Below, in pieces: positions 1-7,726 of a DNA stretch of 64,000 nt (its first letter is position 1; each line of letters opens with the position of its first letter). The DNA is taken from NCBI RefSeq assembly GCF_004851605.1, contig NZ_CP031093.1:2356001-2420000 (forward strand), read 5' to 3'. Position numbers and translations under genes: made by a program. The notes under the pieces are model-generated. The model did not search any database. It was not told where the DNA came from and saw nothing but the letters and a program-made list of their open reading frames with translations. The DNA is from Hydrocarboniclastica marina (GTDB taxonomy: Bacteria; Pseudomonadota; Gammaproteobacteria; Pseudomonadales; Oleiphilaceae).

Positions 1-26
1 CCCGCTCAAGGCGGGCATTATTGTTT
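1..26 (-). terminator. Terminator palindrome, truncated by the window edge
   Basis: This is the right arm and loop of the same palindrome seen whole at 173-209 and 358-394. It sits directly after a minus-strand tRNA-Arg 3'-end fragment (about 30-46). The left arm lies outside the window. Confidence 0.6.
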
Positions 27-42
27 AATATGGCGCGGCTGG

Positions 43-158
43 GAGGATGATTCGGCCTTTCAGGCCTCACCCCTTCGGGGCCGCCGTCGCGTTGCTCCGG
101 CGTTCGCTCCACCTGCGTTGCAGGTTCCGCGTCGAACCTCTTTCGGTTCGAATCCCAG
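43..158 (-). repeat. Hairpin-rich repeat element, copy A, in a tRNA T-arm remnant
   Basis: On the minus strand the element begins near ggattcgaac, passes gaggttcga, and ends in gaatcatcctccc followed by the tRNA-Arg acceptor end and CCA. Several small inverted repeats are visible inside (ggcct/aggcc, ccccttcgggg, acctgc/gcaggt, tcgaacc/ggttcga). The flanks gaggttcga and aatcctcc are the two halves of the tRNA-Arg T-arm, so the ~90-nt core appears to sit inside the T-loop. Copies B and C are nearly identical. The family is not identified; it resembles REP/BIME-type noncoding repeats in structure. Confidence 0.7.
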
Positions 159-172
159 ACTCCGAGTGACGT

Positions 173-209
173 AAACAATAATGCCCGCTCAAGGCGGGCA
201 TTATTGTTT
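173..209 (-). terminator. Perfect 16-bp-arm terminator palindrome
   Basis: Arms 173-188 and 194-209 are exactly complementary around a 5-nt loop (tcaag). A T-rich run (attattgttt) follows the GC stem in either direction, so the structure could work as a bidirectional intrinsic terminator. It follows the tRNA-Arg 3'-end remnant of copy B on the minus strand. Confidence 0.8.
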
Positions 210-224
210 AATATGGCGCGGCTG

Positions 225-342
225 GGAGGATTATTCGGGGCTACACCCCTCACCCCTTACGGGGCCGCCGTCGCGTTGCTCTGGCGTTCGCTCCACTTGC
301 TTCGCAAGTTCCGCGTCGAACCTCTTTTCAGTTCGAATCCCA
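225..342 (-). repeat. Hairpin-rich repeat element, copy B, in a tRNA T-arm remnant
   Basis: Same architecture as copy A: ggattcgaac, gaggttcga, hairpin core, then aatcctccc, the tRNA-Arg acceptor end and CCA. It differs from A by scattered substitutions; for example the loop-proximal hairpin near 231-250 is ggggctacacccc instead of ggcctttcaggcc, which preserves stem pairing. Retained pairing despite sequence change suggests structure matters, but two copies are too few to prove it. Confidence 0.7.
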
Positions 343-357
343 GACTCCGAGTGACGT

Positions 358-394
358 AAACAATAATGCCCGCTCAAGGCGGGCATTATTGTTT
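358..394 (-). terminator. Terminator of the tRNA-Arg/tRNA-Ser cluster
   Basis: A perfect palindrome (arms 358-373 and 379-394) identical to that at 173-209, located 4 nt beyond the CCA end of the intact tRNA-Arg at 399-475. It is the likely intrinsic terminator of the minus-strand tRNA transcript. Confidence 0.85.
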
Positions 395-398
395 AATA

Positions 399-475
399 TG
401 GCGCGGCTGGGAGGATTCGAACCTCCGACCGCCTGGTTCGTAGCCAGGTACTCTATCCAGCTGAGCTACAGCCGC
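399..475 (-). tRNA. tRNA-Arg(ACG), copy 1
   Basis: A 77-nt cloverleaf with encoded CCA. The acceptor stem gcggctg pairs with cagccgc, the D-arm is gctcagctggatagagt, the anticodon stem is cctgg/ccagg with loop ctacgaa (anticodon ACG, read as ICG), and the T-arm is ggaggttcgaatcctcc. Its sequence is very close to the E. coli argV/Y/Z/Q type. In E. coli these tRNAs also follow csrA and serV, so this is the conserved locus. The sequence matches copy 2 over the whole tRNA. Confidence 0.97.
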
Positions 476-500
476 GTGTTTGGGTGCTGAAATTGTACCG

Positions 501-557
501 GCTGACGTAGACAGGTACTTTATCCAGCCGGCCGGCGCTCCGGGGAGCTACAGCCGC
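501..557 (-). pseudogene. Decayed tRNA-Arg 5' half with altered D-arm
   Basis: On the minus strand the acceptor 5' strand (gcggctgtagctc) and part of the anticodon arm (ggtactttatccag complement) are recognisable. The D-loop carries an extra ~17 nt of GC palindromes (gctccccggagc and ccggccgg), and the T-arm and 3' acceptor strand are missing. It lies directly upstream of the intact tRNA-Arg at 399-475. A near-identical fossil occurs at 880-957. It is predicted not to be functional as a tRNA. Confidence 0.75.
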
Positions 558-616
558 GTGTCGAAAGGCTAACACGGGTAATACTATTCTGGCACGGACT
601 CTAAAGTGGTCTTAGA

Positions 617-733
617 GGGGAGGATGATTCGGCCTTTCAGGCCTCACCCCTTCGGGGCCGCCGTCGCTTCGCTCTGGCGTTCGCTCCACTTGCTTCGCAA
701 GTTCCGCGTCGAACCTCTTTTCAGTTCGAATCC
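617..733 (-). repeat. Hairpin-rich repeat element, copy C
   Basis: Third copy of the element, with the same order of internal hairpins and the same ends (ggattcgaac side and aatcatcctccc side). Unlike A and B it is not followed by the tRNA-Arg acceptor end. Instead it is flanked by the 7-bp inverted repeat agtggtc (605-611) and gaccact (738-744), with a small ctctaa/ttagag hairpin next to it. It lies between the two tRNA-Arg modules. Confidence 0.7.
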
Positions 734-789
734 TTCGGACCACTCAGTCGACCTAAGCCGATGGGTGATGCCGAATTCCTACTTCAATT

Positions 790-866
790 TGGCGCGGCTG
801 GGAGGATTCGAACCTCCGACCGCCTGGTTCGTAGCCAGGTACTCTATCCAGCTGAGCTACAGCCGC
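790..866 (-). tRNA. tRNA-Arg(ACG), copy 2
   Basis: A 77-nt cloverleaf with encoded CCA, identical to the copy at 399-475 across acceptor, D, anticodon (ACG) and T-arms. No terminator palindrome follows it, so read-through into repeat element C and the second tRNA-Arg is plausible. Exact identity of the two copies in a region full of decay suggests gene conversion or strong selection. Confidence 0.97.
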
Positions 867-879
867 GTATTGGTTTTCT

Positions 880-957
880 GGACCTGTACTGACTGCCTGG
901 TTCGTAGTCAGGTACTTTATCCAGCCGGCCGGGGCTCCGGGGAGCTACAGCCTTGCG
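880..957 (-). pseudogene. Decayed tRNA-Arg 5' half with altered D-arm, second copy
   Basis: Minus-strand remnant between tRNA-Ser and tRNA-Arg copy 2. It keeps ggctgtagctc, ggataaagtacctg and the anticodon region actacgaaccagg, but the D-loop holds the same GC-palindrome insertion seen at 501-557. After the anticodon arm the sequence drifts (cagtcagtacagg in place of cggtcggaggttcga), and there is no T-arm or acceptor 3' strand. The shared insertion shows that the two fossils descend from one event or from duplication. Confidence 0.75.
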
Positions 958-964
958 CTTTGAT

Positions 965-1059
<95 letters not shown>

Positions 1060-1213
1060 AAAGACGCGACGCATAATACCATATAAAACTGAGATTCATA
1101 GGCTTGTGGTCGATTTTTCGGGGTTGGATTCCCGACCAGACCTGTTTGAGGTGACCCGGACCCGACAGGAACAATTAGCTTCCGAAATTGAATCCGCCCC
1201 AAGATTCTCCAAA

Positions 1214-1248
1214 CAAAAAAAGGATGAAACACACACCGTGCATCATCC
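1214..1248 (-). terminator. Intrinsic terminator of csrA
   Basis: On the minus strand ggatga (rc of 1243-1248) pairs with tcatcc (rc of 1222-1227), followed by a run of seven T (rc of 1215-1221). It lies 26 nt beyond the csrA stop codon and should separate csrA from the tRNA cluster. Confidence 0.7.
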
Positions 1249-1273
1249 CCATCAGCAACTGCTCTTTCCGGAC

Positions 1274-1468
1274 TTAGTCCTGTTCTGGCTCGGACCCATC
1301 CGTCTTTTCTTTCTGGATACGCTGGTAGATCTCTTCACGGTGAACTGCCACTTCCTTCGGCGCATTGACACCAATACGGACCTGGTTACCTTTGACACCC
1401 AGCACGGTAACAGTTACCTCGTCACCAACCATGAGCGTTTCGCCCACACGACGTGTCAGAATCAGCAT
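1274..1468 (-). CDS. csrA: Carbon storage regulator CsrA/RsmA
   Basis: A 64-residue RNA-binding global regulator that binds GGA motifs in mRNA leaders and controls translation and stability of transcripts for carbon storage, motility and biofilm. The sequence opens with [10 protein letters not shown] and keeps the RNA-contact residues Leu4 and Arg44 ([11 protein letters not shown]), followed by a short acidic tail as in other proteobacteria. Length fits the family (about 60-65 aa). It lies 156 bp downstream of lysC on the same strand, so it probably has its own promoter in that gap, and it is followed by a terminator and the tRNA-Ser/Arg cluster. This order is conserved in gammaproteobacteria. 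Confidence 0.97.
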   Translation of the reverse strand: MLILTRRVGETLMVGDEVTVTVLGVKGNQVRIGVNAPKEVAVHREEIYQRIQKEKTDGSEPEQD

Positions 1469-1624
1469 CTTCTAACTCCTTGTTTAATCCTAAGCATCCC
1501 GTTCCAACTCTTGGCGGAAGGTTTCGGGTTCCTGTTCGCTGTTGCGTCAGTTCAAATCACAGGCGATCCTGCCCTGATCAAATACAACTCACACGTTGCA
1601 GCGGGTACTCAGCAGGAGAGCGAC

Positions 1625-2866
1625 CTATACCACCTGCTGAGCCACCTCGACCTGATCCAAACCGAACGTTCCATGAAGCGCCCGGACTGCCAGCTCAAGA
1701 TACTTCTCATCGATCACCACTGAAATCTTGATTTCTGACGTGGAGATCATCTGTATATTGATGCCTTCCTTCGAAAGACATTCAAACATTGTAGTCGCTA
1801 CGCCGGCGTGGGAGCGCATACCGACGCCAACTATCGACACCTTGGCAATCTTCGTATCGCCGGTAATGGCCCTTACATCGAGCTCCCGGGACGCTTGTTC
1901 TATGATCTGCTTGGCTCGGGCATAGTCGTTACGGTGCACCGTAAAGGTGAAATCCGTGCGATTGTCCGCGCCGACATTTTGCAGAATCATGTCGACTTCA
2001 ATATTGGCATCACTTACCGGTTTCAGTATACGCAAGGCAATCCCGGGTGTGTCAGAAACCCCGGCTACGGTTAACTTGGCTTCATCCCGGTTAAAAGCAA
2101 TGCCCGAAACTAGGGGTTGTTCCATGACTTCCTCATCATCAAGCGTGATCAGTGTACCCGGGCCTTCAGTAAAGCTTGAAAGTACTCTTAGTGGCACACG
2201 GTATTTACCGGCAAATTCCACCGAGCGGATCTGCAGGATTTTCGACCCGAGACTCGCCATTTCGATCATTTCTTCGAAGGTTATCTTGTCGAGACGGCGG
2301 GCGCTGTCGACGACCCGAGGATCGGTCGTGTAGACCCCGTCCACATCCGTATAAATCTGGCACTCATCTGCCTTCAACGCCGCGGCTAACGCTACTGCCG
2401 TGGTGTCAGAGCCGCCCCGGCCGAGTGTTGTTATGCTACCCTCGCCGTCCAGACCCTGAAACCCAGCCACCACGACCACACGACCTTTTTGCAGATCCCC
2501 ACGTATGGCTTCTTCATCGATGTTCTGGATCCGGGCCTTGGTGTAGGCGCTGTCGGTGCGTATGCACGCCTGCGCGCCAGTGTATGACCGCGCATCAATG
2601 CCGCGCTTTATCAAAGCCATACTGAGTAACGCAATCGTAACCTGTTCCCCGGTCGAAAGGAGCACATCCATTTCCCGCGGCACTGGCTGTTCCATGATTT
2701 CATTGGCCAGACCGACAAGGCGGTTGGTCTCTCCGCTCATGGCCGAAACCACGACAACGATGTCATGCCCCTCGTCACGGAAGCGCTTCACCCGATCCGC
2801 AACTGCATTGATACGCTCGGTCGTGCCTACGGAAGTACCACCGAACTTTTGAACGTAAAGCGCCAT
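1625..2866 (-). CDS. lysC: Aspartokinase (monofunctional, ACT-regulated)
   Basis: Phosphorylates aspartate to aspartyl-phosphate, the first step toward lysine, threonine, methionine and diaminopimelate. The protein has 413 residues. It starts MALYVQKFGGTSVG, the amino acid kinase signature, with the kinase domain over roughly residues 1-250 and two ACT regulatory domains over about 265-410 (for example VSIVGVGMRSHAGVA). There is no fused homoserine dehydrogenase. In Pseudomonas and Corynebacterium the 3' part of such genes can also be translated alone as a beta subunit; I did not establish such an internal start here. It sits between alaS and csrA, all on the minus strand. Confidence 0.96.
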   Translation of the reverse strand: MALYVQKFGGTSVGTTERINAVADRVKRFRDEGHDIVVVVSAMSGETNRLVGLANEIMEQPVPREMDVLLSTGEQVTIALLSMALIKRGIDARSYTGAQACIRTDSAYTKARIQNIDEEAIRGDLQKGRVVVVAGFQGLDGEGSITTLGRGGSDTTAVALAAALKADECQIYTDVDGVYTTDPRVVDSARRLDKITFEEMIEMASLGSKILQIRSVEFAGKYRVPLRVLSSFTEGPGTLITLDDEEVMEQPLVSGIAFNRDEAKLTVAGVSDTPGIALRILKPVSDANIEVDMILQNVGADNRTDFTFTVHRNDYARAKQIIEQASRELDVRAITGDTKIAKVSIVGVGMRSHAGVATTMFECLSKEGINIQMISTSEIKISVVIDEKYLELAVRALHGTFGLDQVEVAQQVV

Positions 2867-3079
2867 GAATAGGTGTCTCTATAGCCCAGTACTGGAGAAT
2901 TTCAGCTTACTGCTCGTTCGCCTGTTCGCGGCTCAGGTTGTCCGACGATCCGGCAATGACGAAAACGGGCGAGTATACGCGCAGACGCGGCGGCGCAATA
3001 GCCCCGTGCGACTGCAAGGTAGCCCGTTAATCAGCCCCCCGCCATAACCCACTGATCCGCTGGCCATTGATCCGCTGGG

Positions 3080-5704
3080 TTAGCCGGTCGCCTTTGCCAC
3101 CCAGTCAGGCACGCTGGCCAGGGCTTCGGAAAGTTTTTCCGGATCACTGCCACCGCCTTGGGCCATGTCAGGCCGTCCGCCCCCTTTTCCGCCAACCATT
3201 TGCGCAATGTCGCGAATCAGATCACCAGCGCGTACTTTGGCAACTGCGTCCTTGGTGACGCCCGCGACCAACACAACTTTGCCATCTTCGACCGTTGCGA
3301 GGATAACAATTGCCTTGCCAAGCTTATTCTTTAGCTGGTCGACGGTGTCCAGCAACGCTTTTCGGTCCGCGCCGGGCATTTCCTCCGCGACTACATTGTA
3401 GCCGTTAATTTCCCGGGCGCTTCCGGCGAGGTCATTTCCGGCCGAACTCGCAAGCTTGCCTTTGAGTTGCTCAAGCTCTTTCTCGAGTTGCCGGTTCCGG
3501 TCAACGACAGACTGAACCTTCTCAACCAGCGCTTCTCGCCCACTCCGAACCAGAGTGCCAACTTCCCGTATCTGGCTTTCCGTGGATCGCATCCAGTCGA
3601 GGGCGCCTTTGCCCGTTACCGCTTCGATACGGCGAACACCGGATGAGATGCCGGTTTCAGCAGTGATGTGGAACAGCCCGATGTCACCGGTGCGGGAAAC
3701 ATGGGTGCCACCGCAGAGCTCAACTGAAAAGTCATCCTTGCCCATGGATAAAACGCGCACCGAGTCGCCGTACTTCTCACCGAACAATGCTACGGCACCC
3801 CTGGCTTCGGCGCCGGCCATGTCGGTAACTTCAATCTGGACAGGTGCATTGGCCAGCACCTGTTCGTTGACCAGGTCTTCAATTTCTGCGATCTGCTCTG
3901 CCGTCAACGGCTCGAAATGGGAAAAGTCGAACCGCAGCCGTTCCGGGTTAACCAGTGACCCCTTCTGGGACACGTGATCGCCAAGAACCCTGCGCAGCGC
4001 AGCGTGTAACAAATGGGTGGCCGAATGGTTCAGTGCGGTAGCCGAGCGCTGGCCATGGTCTATCCGGGCATCGACCTGCATCCCAGGCTTCAGGTCACCA
4101 GCAACGACCCGCCCTATATGGAGGTGGTTTTTGCCGTCTTTGCGTGTGTCCTCGACCTCGAAACGTCCGCCCGGCCAGCTCAGCGTGCCGCGATCACCCA
4201 CCTGGCCACCGGACTCAGCGTAGAAAGGCGTCCGCTCAAGCACAACAATGGCCTTGTCGCCCACCGTGGCCTGGGTTTCGACGCCATCGACCAGCACCAC
4301 CTGAACGGTTTCATGACCGTCGATACTGTCGTAACCGGTAAACTCAGTTGCGCCGGAGAGAGAAAGCCCGGCGTTGTAATCCAACCCGAACTTACTCGAG
4401 GCTCGCGCCCTGTCGCGCTGCGCTTCCATTTCTTTCTCGTAGCCATCGTAATCGAGGGCAAGCCCCCGTTCCCGGGCGATGTCGTTGGTCAGGTCGACCG
4501 GGAAGCCGTAGGTGTCATAAAGCGTGAAAATCGTCTTTCCGGGAATCTCGGAGCCCTGCAGCGCGGCGATGTCCTGCTCAAGCAAACGCAGACCTTTGTC
4601 CAGTGTCTTGGCGAACTGCTCTTCCTCCTGCAGCAGGATCCGCTCGATCTGGGCCTGACTCTTGATCAGTTCGGGGTAGGCTTCACCCATCAGCTCGACC
4701 AGAGCACCCACCAGCTTGTGAAAGAATGGCCCGGTCGCACCCAGCTTGTTGCCGTGGCGGGCAGCGCGCCGGATGATACGGCGCAACACAAAACCACGCC
4801 CCTCGTTAGAGGGCATCACACCGTCAGCGATAAGGAATGCGCATGAGCGAATGTGGTCGGCAATGACCCGCAGTGACGCCTCGCTGGTGGCGACCCCGCC
4901 CAGCAGTCGGGATGCAGCTTCCAGCAGGTCCTGAAACAGGTCGATCTCGTAATTGCTGTGCACGCCCTGGAGCACGGCGGTTATCCGCTCCAGCCCCATC
5001 CCGGTGTCGACGGACGGCTTGGGAAGCGGCTGCATTTCACCGTCGGCAGTACGATTGAACTGCATGAAGACGACGTTCCAGATCTCTATGTAGCGATCAC
5101 CGTCTTCTTCAGGGCTTCCTGGCGGGCCGCCCGCTACATCCGGGCCGTGGTCGTAGAAAATTTCGCTGCAGGGGCCACAGGGACCGGTGTCACCCATCTG
5201 CCAGAAGTTATCGGAAGCATACGCGCCGCCCTTGTCGCCGATACGGATAATCCGTTCAGCCGGCACGCCGATCTCCTTTTCCCAGATGCCGAATGCTTCG
5301 TCGTCGCTCTCATATACGGTTACCCAGAGGCGGTCCGCGGCAATACCCAGCCAGTCGGGTGACGTCAGAAACTCCCAGGCGTAACCAATCGCCTCGCGCT
5401 TGAAGTAGTCGCCGAAACTGAAGTTGCCGAGCATCTCGAAAAAGGTGTGGTGGCGTGCGGTGTAACCGACGTTTTCCAGGTCGTTATGCTTGCCACCAGC
5501 TCGCACGCAGCGCTGCGAGCTGGTGGCGCGGGTATAGTTACGCTGTTCCCTGCCGAGGAAGACGTCCTTGAACTGATTCATACCGGCATTGGTGAACAGC
5601 AGCGTCGGATCGTCCGCCGGCACGAGCGAACTAGTGGGCACGACTTCATGACCCTGCTTCTTGAAGTAATCGAGGAAAGCCTGGCGTAACGCTGCTGTTT
5701 TCAT
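3080..5704 (-). CDS. alaS: Alanyl-tRNA synthetase
   Basis: Attaches alanine to tRNA-Ala. I place the start at 5704 ([14 protein letters not shown]), giving 874 aa, close to the E. coli length of 876; the frame stays open for another 213 nt upstream, but that extension has no family counterpart. Visible parts are the class II catalytic core in the N-terminal half, an editing domain with the zinc-binding HSATHLLH and CGGTH motifs, and a C-terminal segment with coiled-coil and DHHA1-like glycine-rich sequence ([14 protein letters not shown]). A purine-rich stretch (taggaatcagagaat) precedes the chosen ATG. It is followed by lysC and csrA on the same strand, with 213 bp before lysC. Confidence 0.96.
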   Translation of the reverse strand: MKTAALRQAFLDYFKKQGHEVVPTSSLVPADDPTLLFTNAGMNQFKDVFLGREQRNYTRATSSQRCVRAGGKHNDLENVGYTARHHTFFEMLGNFSFGDYFKREAIGYAWEFLTSPDWLGIAADRLWVTVYESDDEAFGIWEKEIGVPAERIIRIGDKGGAYASDNFWQMGDTGPCGPCSEIFYDHGPDVAGGPPGSPEEDGDRYIEIWNVVFMQFNRTADGEMQPLPKPSVDTGMGLERITAVLQGVHSNYEIDLFQDLLEAASRLLGGVATSEASLRVIADHIRSCAFLIADGVMPSNEGRGFVLRRIIRRAARHGNKLGATGPFFHKLVGALVELMGEAYPELIKSQAQIERILLQEEEQFAKTLDKGLRLLEQDIAALQGSEIPGKTIFTLYDTYGFPVDLTNDIARERGLALDYDGYEKEMEAQRDRARASSKFGLDYNAGLSLSGATEFTGYDSIDGHETVQVVLVDGVETQATVGDKAIVVLERTPFYAESGGQVGDRGTLSWPGGRFEVEDTRKDGKNHLHIGRVVAGDLKPGMQVDARIDHGQRSATALNHSATHLLHAALRRVLGDHVSQKGSLVNPERLRFDFSHFEPLTAEQIAEIEDLVNEQVLANAPVQIEVTDMAGAEARGAVALFGEKYGDSVRVLSMGKDDFSVELCGGTHVSRTGDIGLFHITAETGISSGVRRIEAVTGKGALDWMRSTESQIREVGTLVRSGREALVEKVQSVVDRNRQLEKELEQLKGKLASSAGNDLAGSAREINGYNVVAEEMPGADRKALLDTVDQLKNKLGKAIVILATVEDGKVVLVAGVTKDAVAKVRAGDLIRDIAQMVGGKGGGRPDMAQGGGSDPEKLSEALASVPDWVAKATG

Positions 5705-6096
5705 AAATTCTCTGATTCCTAAACGTCGCTCATCAGGGGCCAGAATGACCGACGGCTGCTTACCGTTCGGGTGGACTTGTTCTTCCAGAGTGGTGCAATA
5801 GGTCTGGTTTTGACCGGACATTGCAAAACGAGTCCGGTCAGAGACAGGCCAAACATACTGGCGCATTACTCTATCACAGCTATCAGGCGCTAAAAACGAG
5901 AAACCGCCGGGGTACATTGGCTGCGCTGGCTCGGCCTCAGAGAAGATCTGACAAAGCGAACGGCGACGTTTATCAGCGGCTTGACCCCGGCAAGTAATGC
6001 CCCAGTGACGTCATGCAATGCTCTGCCTGTGCCTGGGCTCGTCCAGTTCGGGTATAATCCGGGCCGTTTCCTGCTGTCCTGCCTCCCGGAGAACCC
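5705..6096. other. Intergenic region, alaS / RDD gene
   Basis: This 392-bp divergent gap should hold the promoters of alaS (minus) and the RDD-family gene (plus). The alaS frame runs open to 5917, but no synthetase-like sequence is encoded there. I see no RNA gene, strong hairpin or known operator. The only clear signal is the ribosome-binding site ggagaa before the ATG at 6097. Confidence 0.5.
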
Positions 6097-6615
6097 ATGC
6101 CCAGACGTACCCGCGCCAGCCAACGCCCCGCTGCCGACACGCCAGCCGGACCTGAAGCGCCGACTGCGGCAGGATTAATAAGGCGGCTTGCAGCAATGCT
6201 ATACGACGGCCTCGTCTGCGTTGCCCTGGCACTGGTGCTGACAGGCATATACACGGCCGTATCCGCAAAAATTGTCGGGCCGGAGCTCTATCAGCAGCAG
6301 GCGCTCGCTAACGTGGGTAAGTTTGATCCACTGCTCGCCTCTATCCTTTTCGTGACCCTCTACCTGTTCTTTGCTTATTTCTGGCGCCACAACGGTCAGA
6401 CCCTGGGTATGCAGGCGTGGCACCTCCAGATAGAAAATGAGGATGGGTCCAGAATAAGCTGGATGCAGGCGCTGCTACGCTACCTGATGGGGTGGGTCAG
6501 CTGGCTGGCCTTGGGGATCGGTTATCTGTGGATTCTGTTCGACCGCGACCGTAAAGCCTGGACGGATCGGTTCTCTAACAGTCGCATGATCCGTATTTCG
6601 CCCCGACGCAAATAG
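6097..6615 (+). CDS. RDD family membrane protein
   Basis: A 172-residue inner-membrane protein. A Pro/Ala-rich cytoplasmic N-terminus of about 25 residues is followed by LIRRLAAMLYDGLV, which is the RDD-type signature (Arg...Asp-Gly), and by about three hydrophobic segments near residues 38-58, 82-105 and 128-150. The C-terminal part (GQTLGMQAWHLQI and later DRDRKAWTDRFSNSRMI) is typical of the family, where a conserved D-x-H/R-x-x-x-D region follows the last helix. Function is not established for most members; some have been linked to Na+/H+ antiport. It is divergent from alaS and convergent with lptG. Confidence 0.85.
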   Translation: MPRRTRASQRPAADTPAGPEAPTAAGLIRRLAAMLYDGLVCVALALVLTGIYTAVSAKIVGPELYQQQALANVGKFDPLLASILFVTLYLFFAYFWRHNGQTLGMQAWHLQIENEDGSRISWMQALLRYLMGWVSWLALGIGYLWILFDRDRKAWTDRFSNSRMIRISPRRK

Positions 6616-6667
6616 ACACGCAACATCAGCGGGCAGCTCTAACGGACAAAAAGCGTGCGAAAACAGC

Positions 6668-7726
6668 TCAGCCCGCGCGCCTTATAAGAAACGCCCCCAG
6701 AATCGCCGAGATCATGATGGGTGTAAGCGTTGCGAGAATGGGGTCAAACCCGAACACGGTGCTCATGGGACCCAGCAGATCCTGCATGTACTTGAACAGC
6801 AGGCCAACAACAATGCCAGTGAAGACCCTGAACCCCATGGTGACCGACCGCAGTGGCCCGAATACGAAGGAGATGGCAACCAGCACCAGAACCGACGTGG
6901 CGACGGGCTGGAGCACCTTTTTCCAGAACGACATCCAGTATTGATCGGCATTGAGGTCCTGTGAGTCCAGGTAGGAACCATAGGTGTAAAGTCCGGAGAT
7001 CGACAGATTGTCGGGTTTGACGATCAAGACGCTCAGGACTTCAGGCGTCAGGTCCGTCTCCCAGCGGTATCTGGCCTCTTCGTCACGCTGGGTTTCCTCG
7101 GGAGTCAGTCGCGTGCGGACCACGTCATGGAGCACCCAATGGTCACCGTGGTAAGTGCCCCGCCTGGCATGGATAGCCTCCTCCAACCACTGGTCGTCAT
7201 AACGGAACAGCGATATTCCGACCAGCGATCCATCGGTCTGCACTGCGTTGAAGTGCATGAAGCTGTCTTCCTCCCGATGCCAGAAACCATCCGCCGCCGC
7301 GACATTGACTGAGCCGCTCTGGGCCATCACTTTGTCACTCTGGGCCAGCCGCTCGAAGTAAGGCGCAACATATTCGCCGAGCAGGATTCCAGCGACAACC
7401 AGGACCAGCGCAGGCTTCATTGCCGCCCATATGATGCGCTTAAGCGAGACACCCGCAGCGCGTATCACCACCAGTTCCGAACTGCTGGCCAGGGCCCCCA
7501 TGCCGACGAGGCAGCCCATGAATGCGGCTAGCGGCAGGTAGTCGTAGATCCGCCGGGGTAACGTCATGACGATGTACCAGAGCGCGGCCAGGGCCTGATA
7601 GTCGCCCTTGGTATCGTCAAGTTCGGCGATGTAGCCAAACAGCAGGTCCAGAGACAGGACCACCACCAGCACCAGCGCCATCGCGCCAGCCACCGTTTTG
7701 ACGATGTAACGGTCGAGCTTACGCAT
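6668..7726 (-). CDS. lptG: LPS export ABC transporter permease LptG
   Basis: One of the two permeases of the LptB2FG transporter, which extracts lipopolysaccharide from the inner membrane and pushes it across the periplasm. I start it at 7726 (MRKLDRYIVKTVAG), giving 352 aa as in the family; an upstream in-frame extension to 7849 overlaps lptF and is unlikely. An N-terminal helix, a helix pair around residues 55-115 (with SSELVVIRAAGVSLK), a periplasmic beta-jellyroll domain (about 125-260) and C-terminal helices are visible. The ATG overlaps the stop of lptF by 8 bp, so the two genes are translationally coupled. Confidence 0.95.
   Translation of the reverse strand: MRKLDRYIVKTVAGAMALVLVVVLSLDLLFGYIAELDDTKGDYQALAALWYIVMTLPRRIYDYLPLAAFMGCLVGMGALASSSELVVIRAAGVSLKRIIWAAMKPALVLVVAGILLGEYVAPYFERLAQSDKVMAQSGSVNVAAADGFWHREEDSFMHFNAVQTDGSLVGISLFRYDDQWLEEAIHARRGTYHGDHWVLHDVVRTRLTPEETQRDEEARYRWETDLTPEVLSVLIVKPDNLSISGLYTYGSYLDSQDLNADQYWMSFWKKVLQPVATSVLVLVAISFVFGPLRSVTMGFRVFTGIVVGLLFKYMQDLLGPMSTVFGFDPILATLTPIMISAILGAFLIRRAG

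Larger units (their letters stand above)
1..368. repeat. Tandem ~184-bp repeat: tRNA-Arg 3' end, palindromic element, terminator
   Basis: Two direct tandem units start at 1 and 184 (periods 183 and 185), and a third start at 369 leads into the intact tRNA-Arg at 399-475. Each unit, read on the minus strand, contains a hairpin-rich block, then the last ~17 nt of tRNA-Arg including CCA, then a perfect terminator palindrome. The repeat boundary is visible as the recurring string gcccgctcaaggcgggc. I infer that each unit was once a tRNA-Arg copy whose body was replaced or interrupted. The left end of the window cuts the first palindrome, so more units may lie outside. Confidence 0.85.

Noticed and set aside
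1-400. CRISPR-like spacing of repeats
   Set aside because: The repeated unit is ~184 bp and nearly the whole unit is conserved. There are no short repeats with unique spacers and no cas genes.
501-957. Split or trans-spliced tRNA-Arg made from separate 5' and 3' halves
   Set aside because: The 5' fossils have broken D-arms, the 3' fossils have interrupted T-arms, and two intact tRNA-Arg genes are present. Decay explains the pattern more simply.
3050-3082. A terminator between alaS and lysC formed by the repeated tgatccgctgg
   Set aside because: There are two short direct copies and a weak aaccca/tgggtt pairing, but no T-run. It may be a chance duplication.
5705-5917. A 71-residue N-terminal extension of AlaS
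   Set aside because: The family start [10 protein letters not shown] is at 5704 with a plausible ribosome-binding site, and the upstream translation has no synthetase-like sequence.
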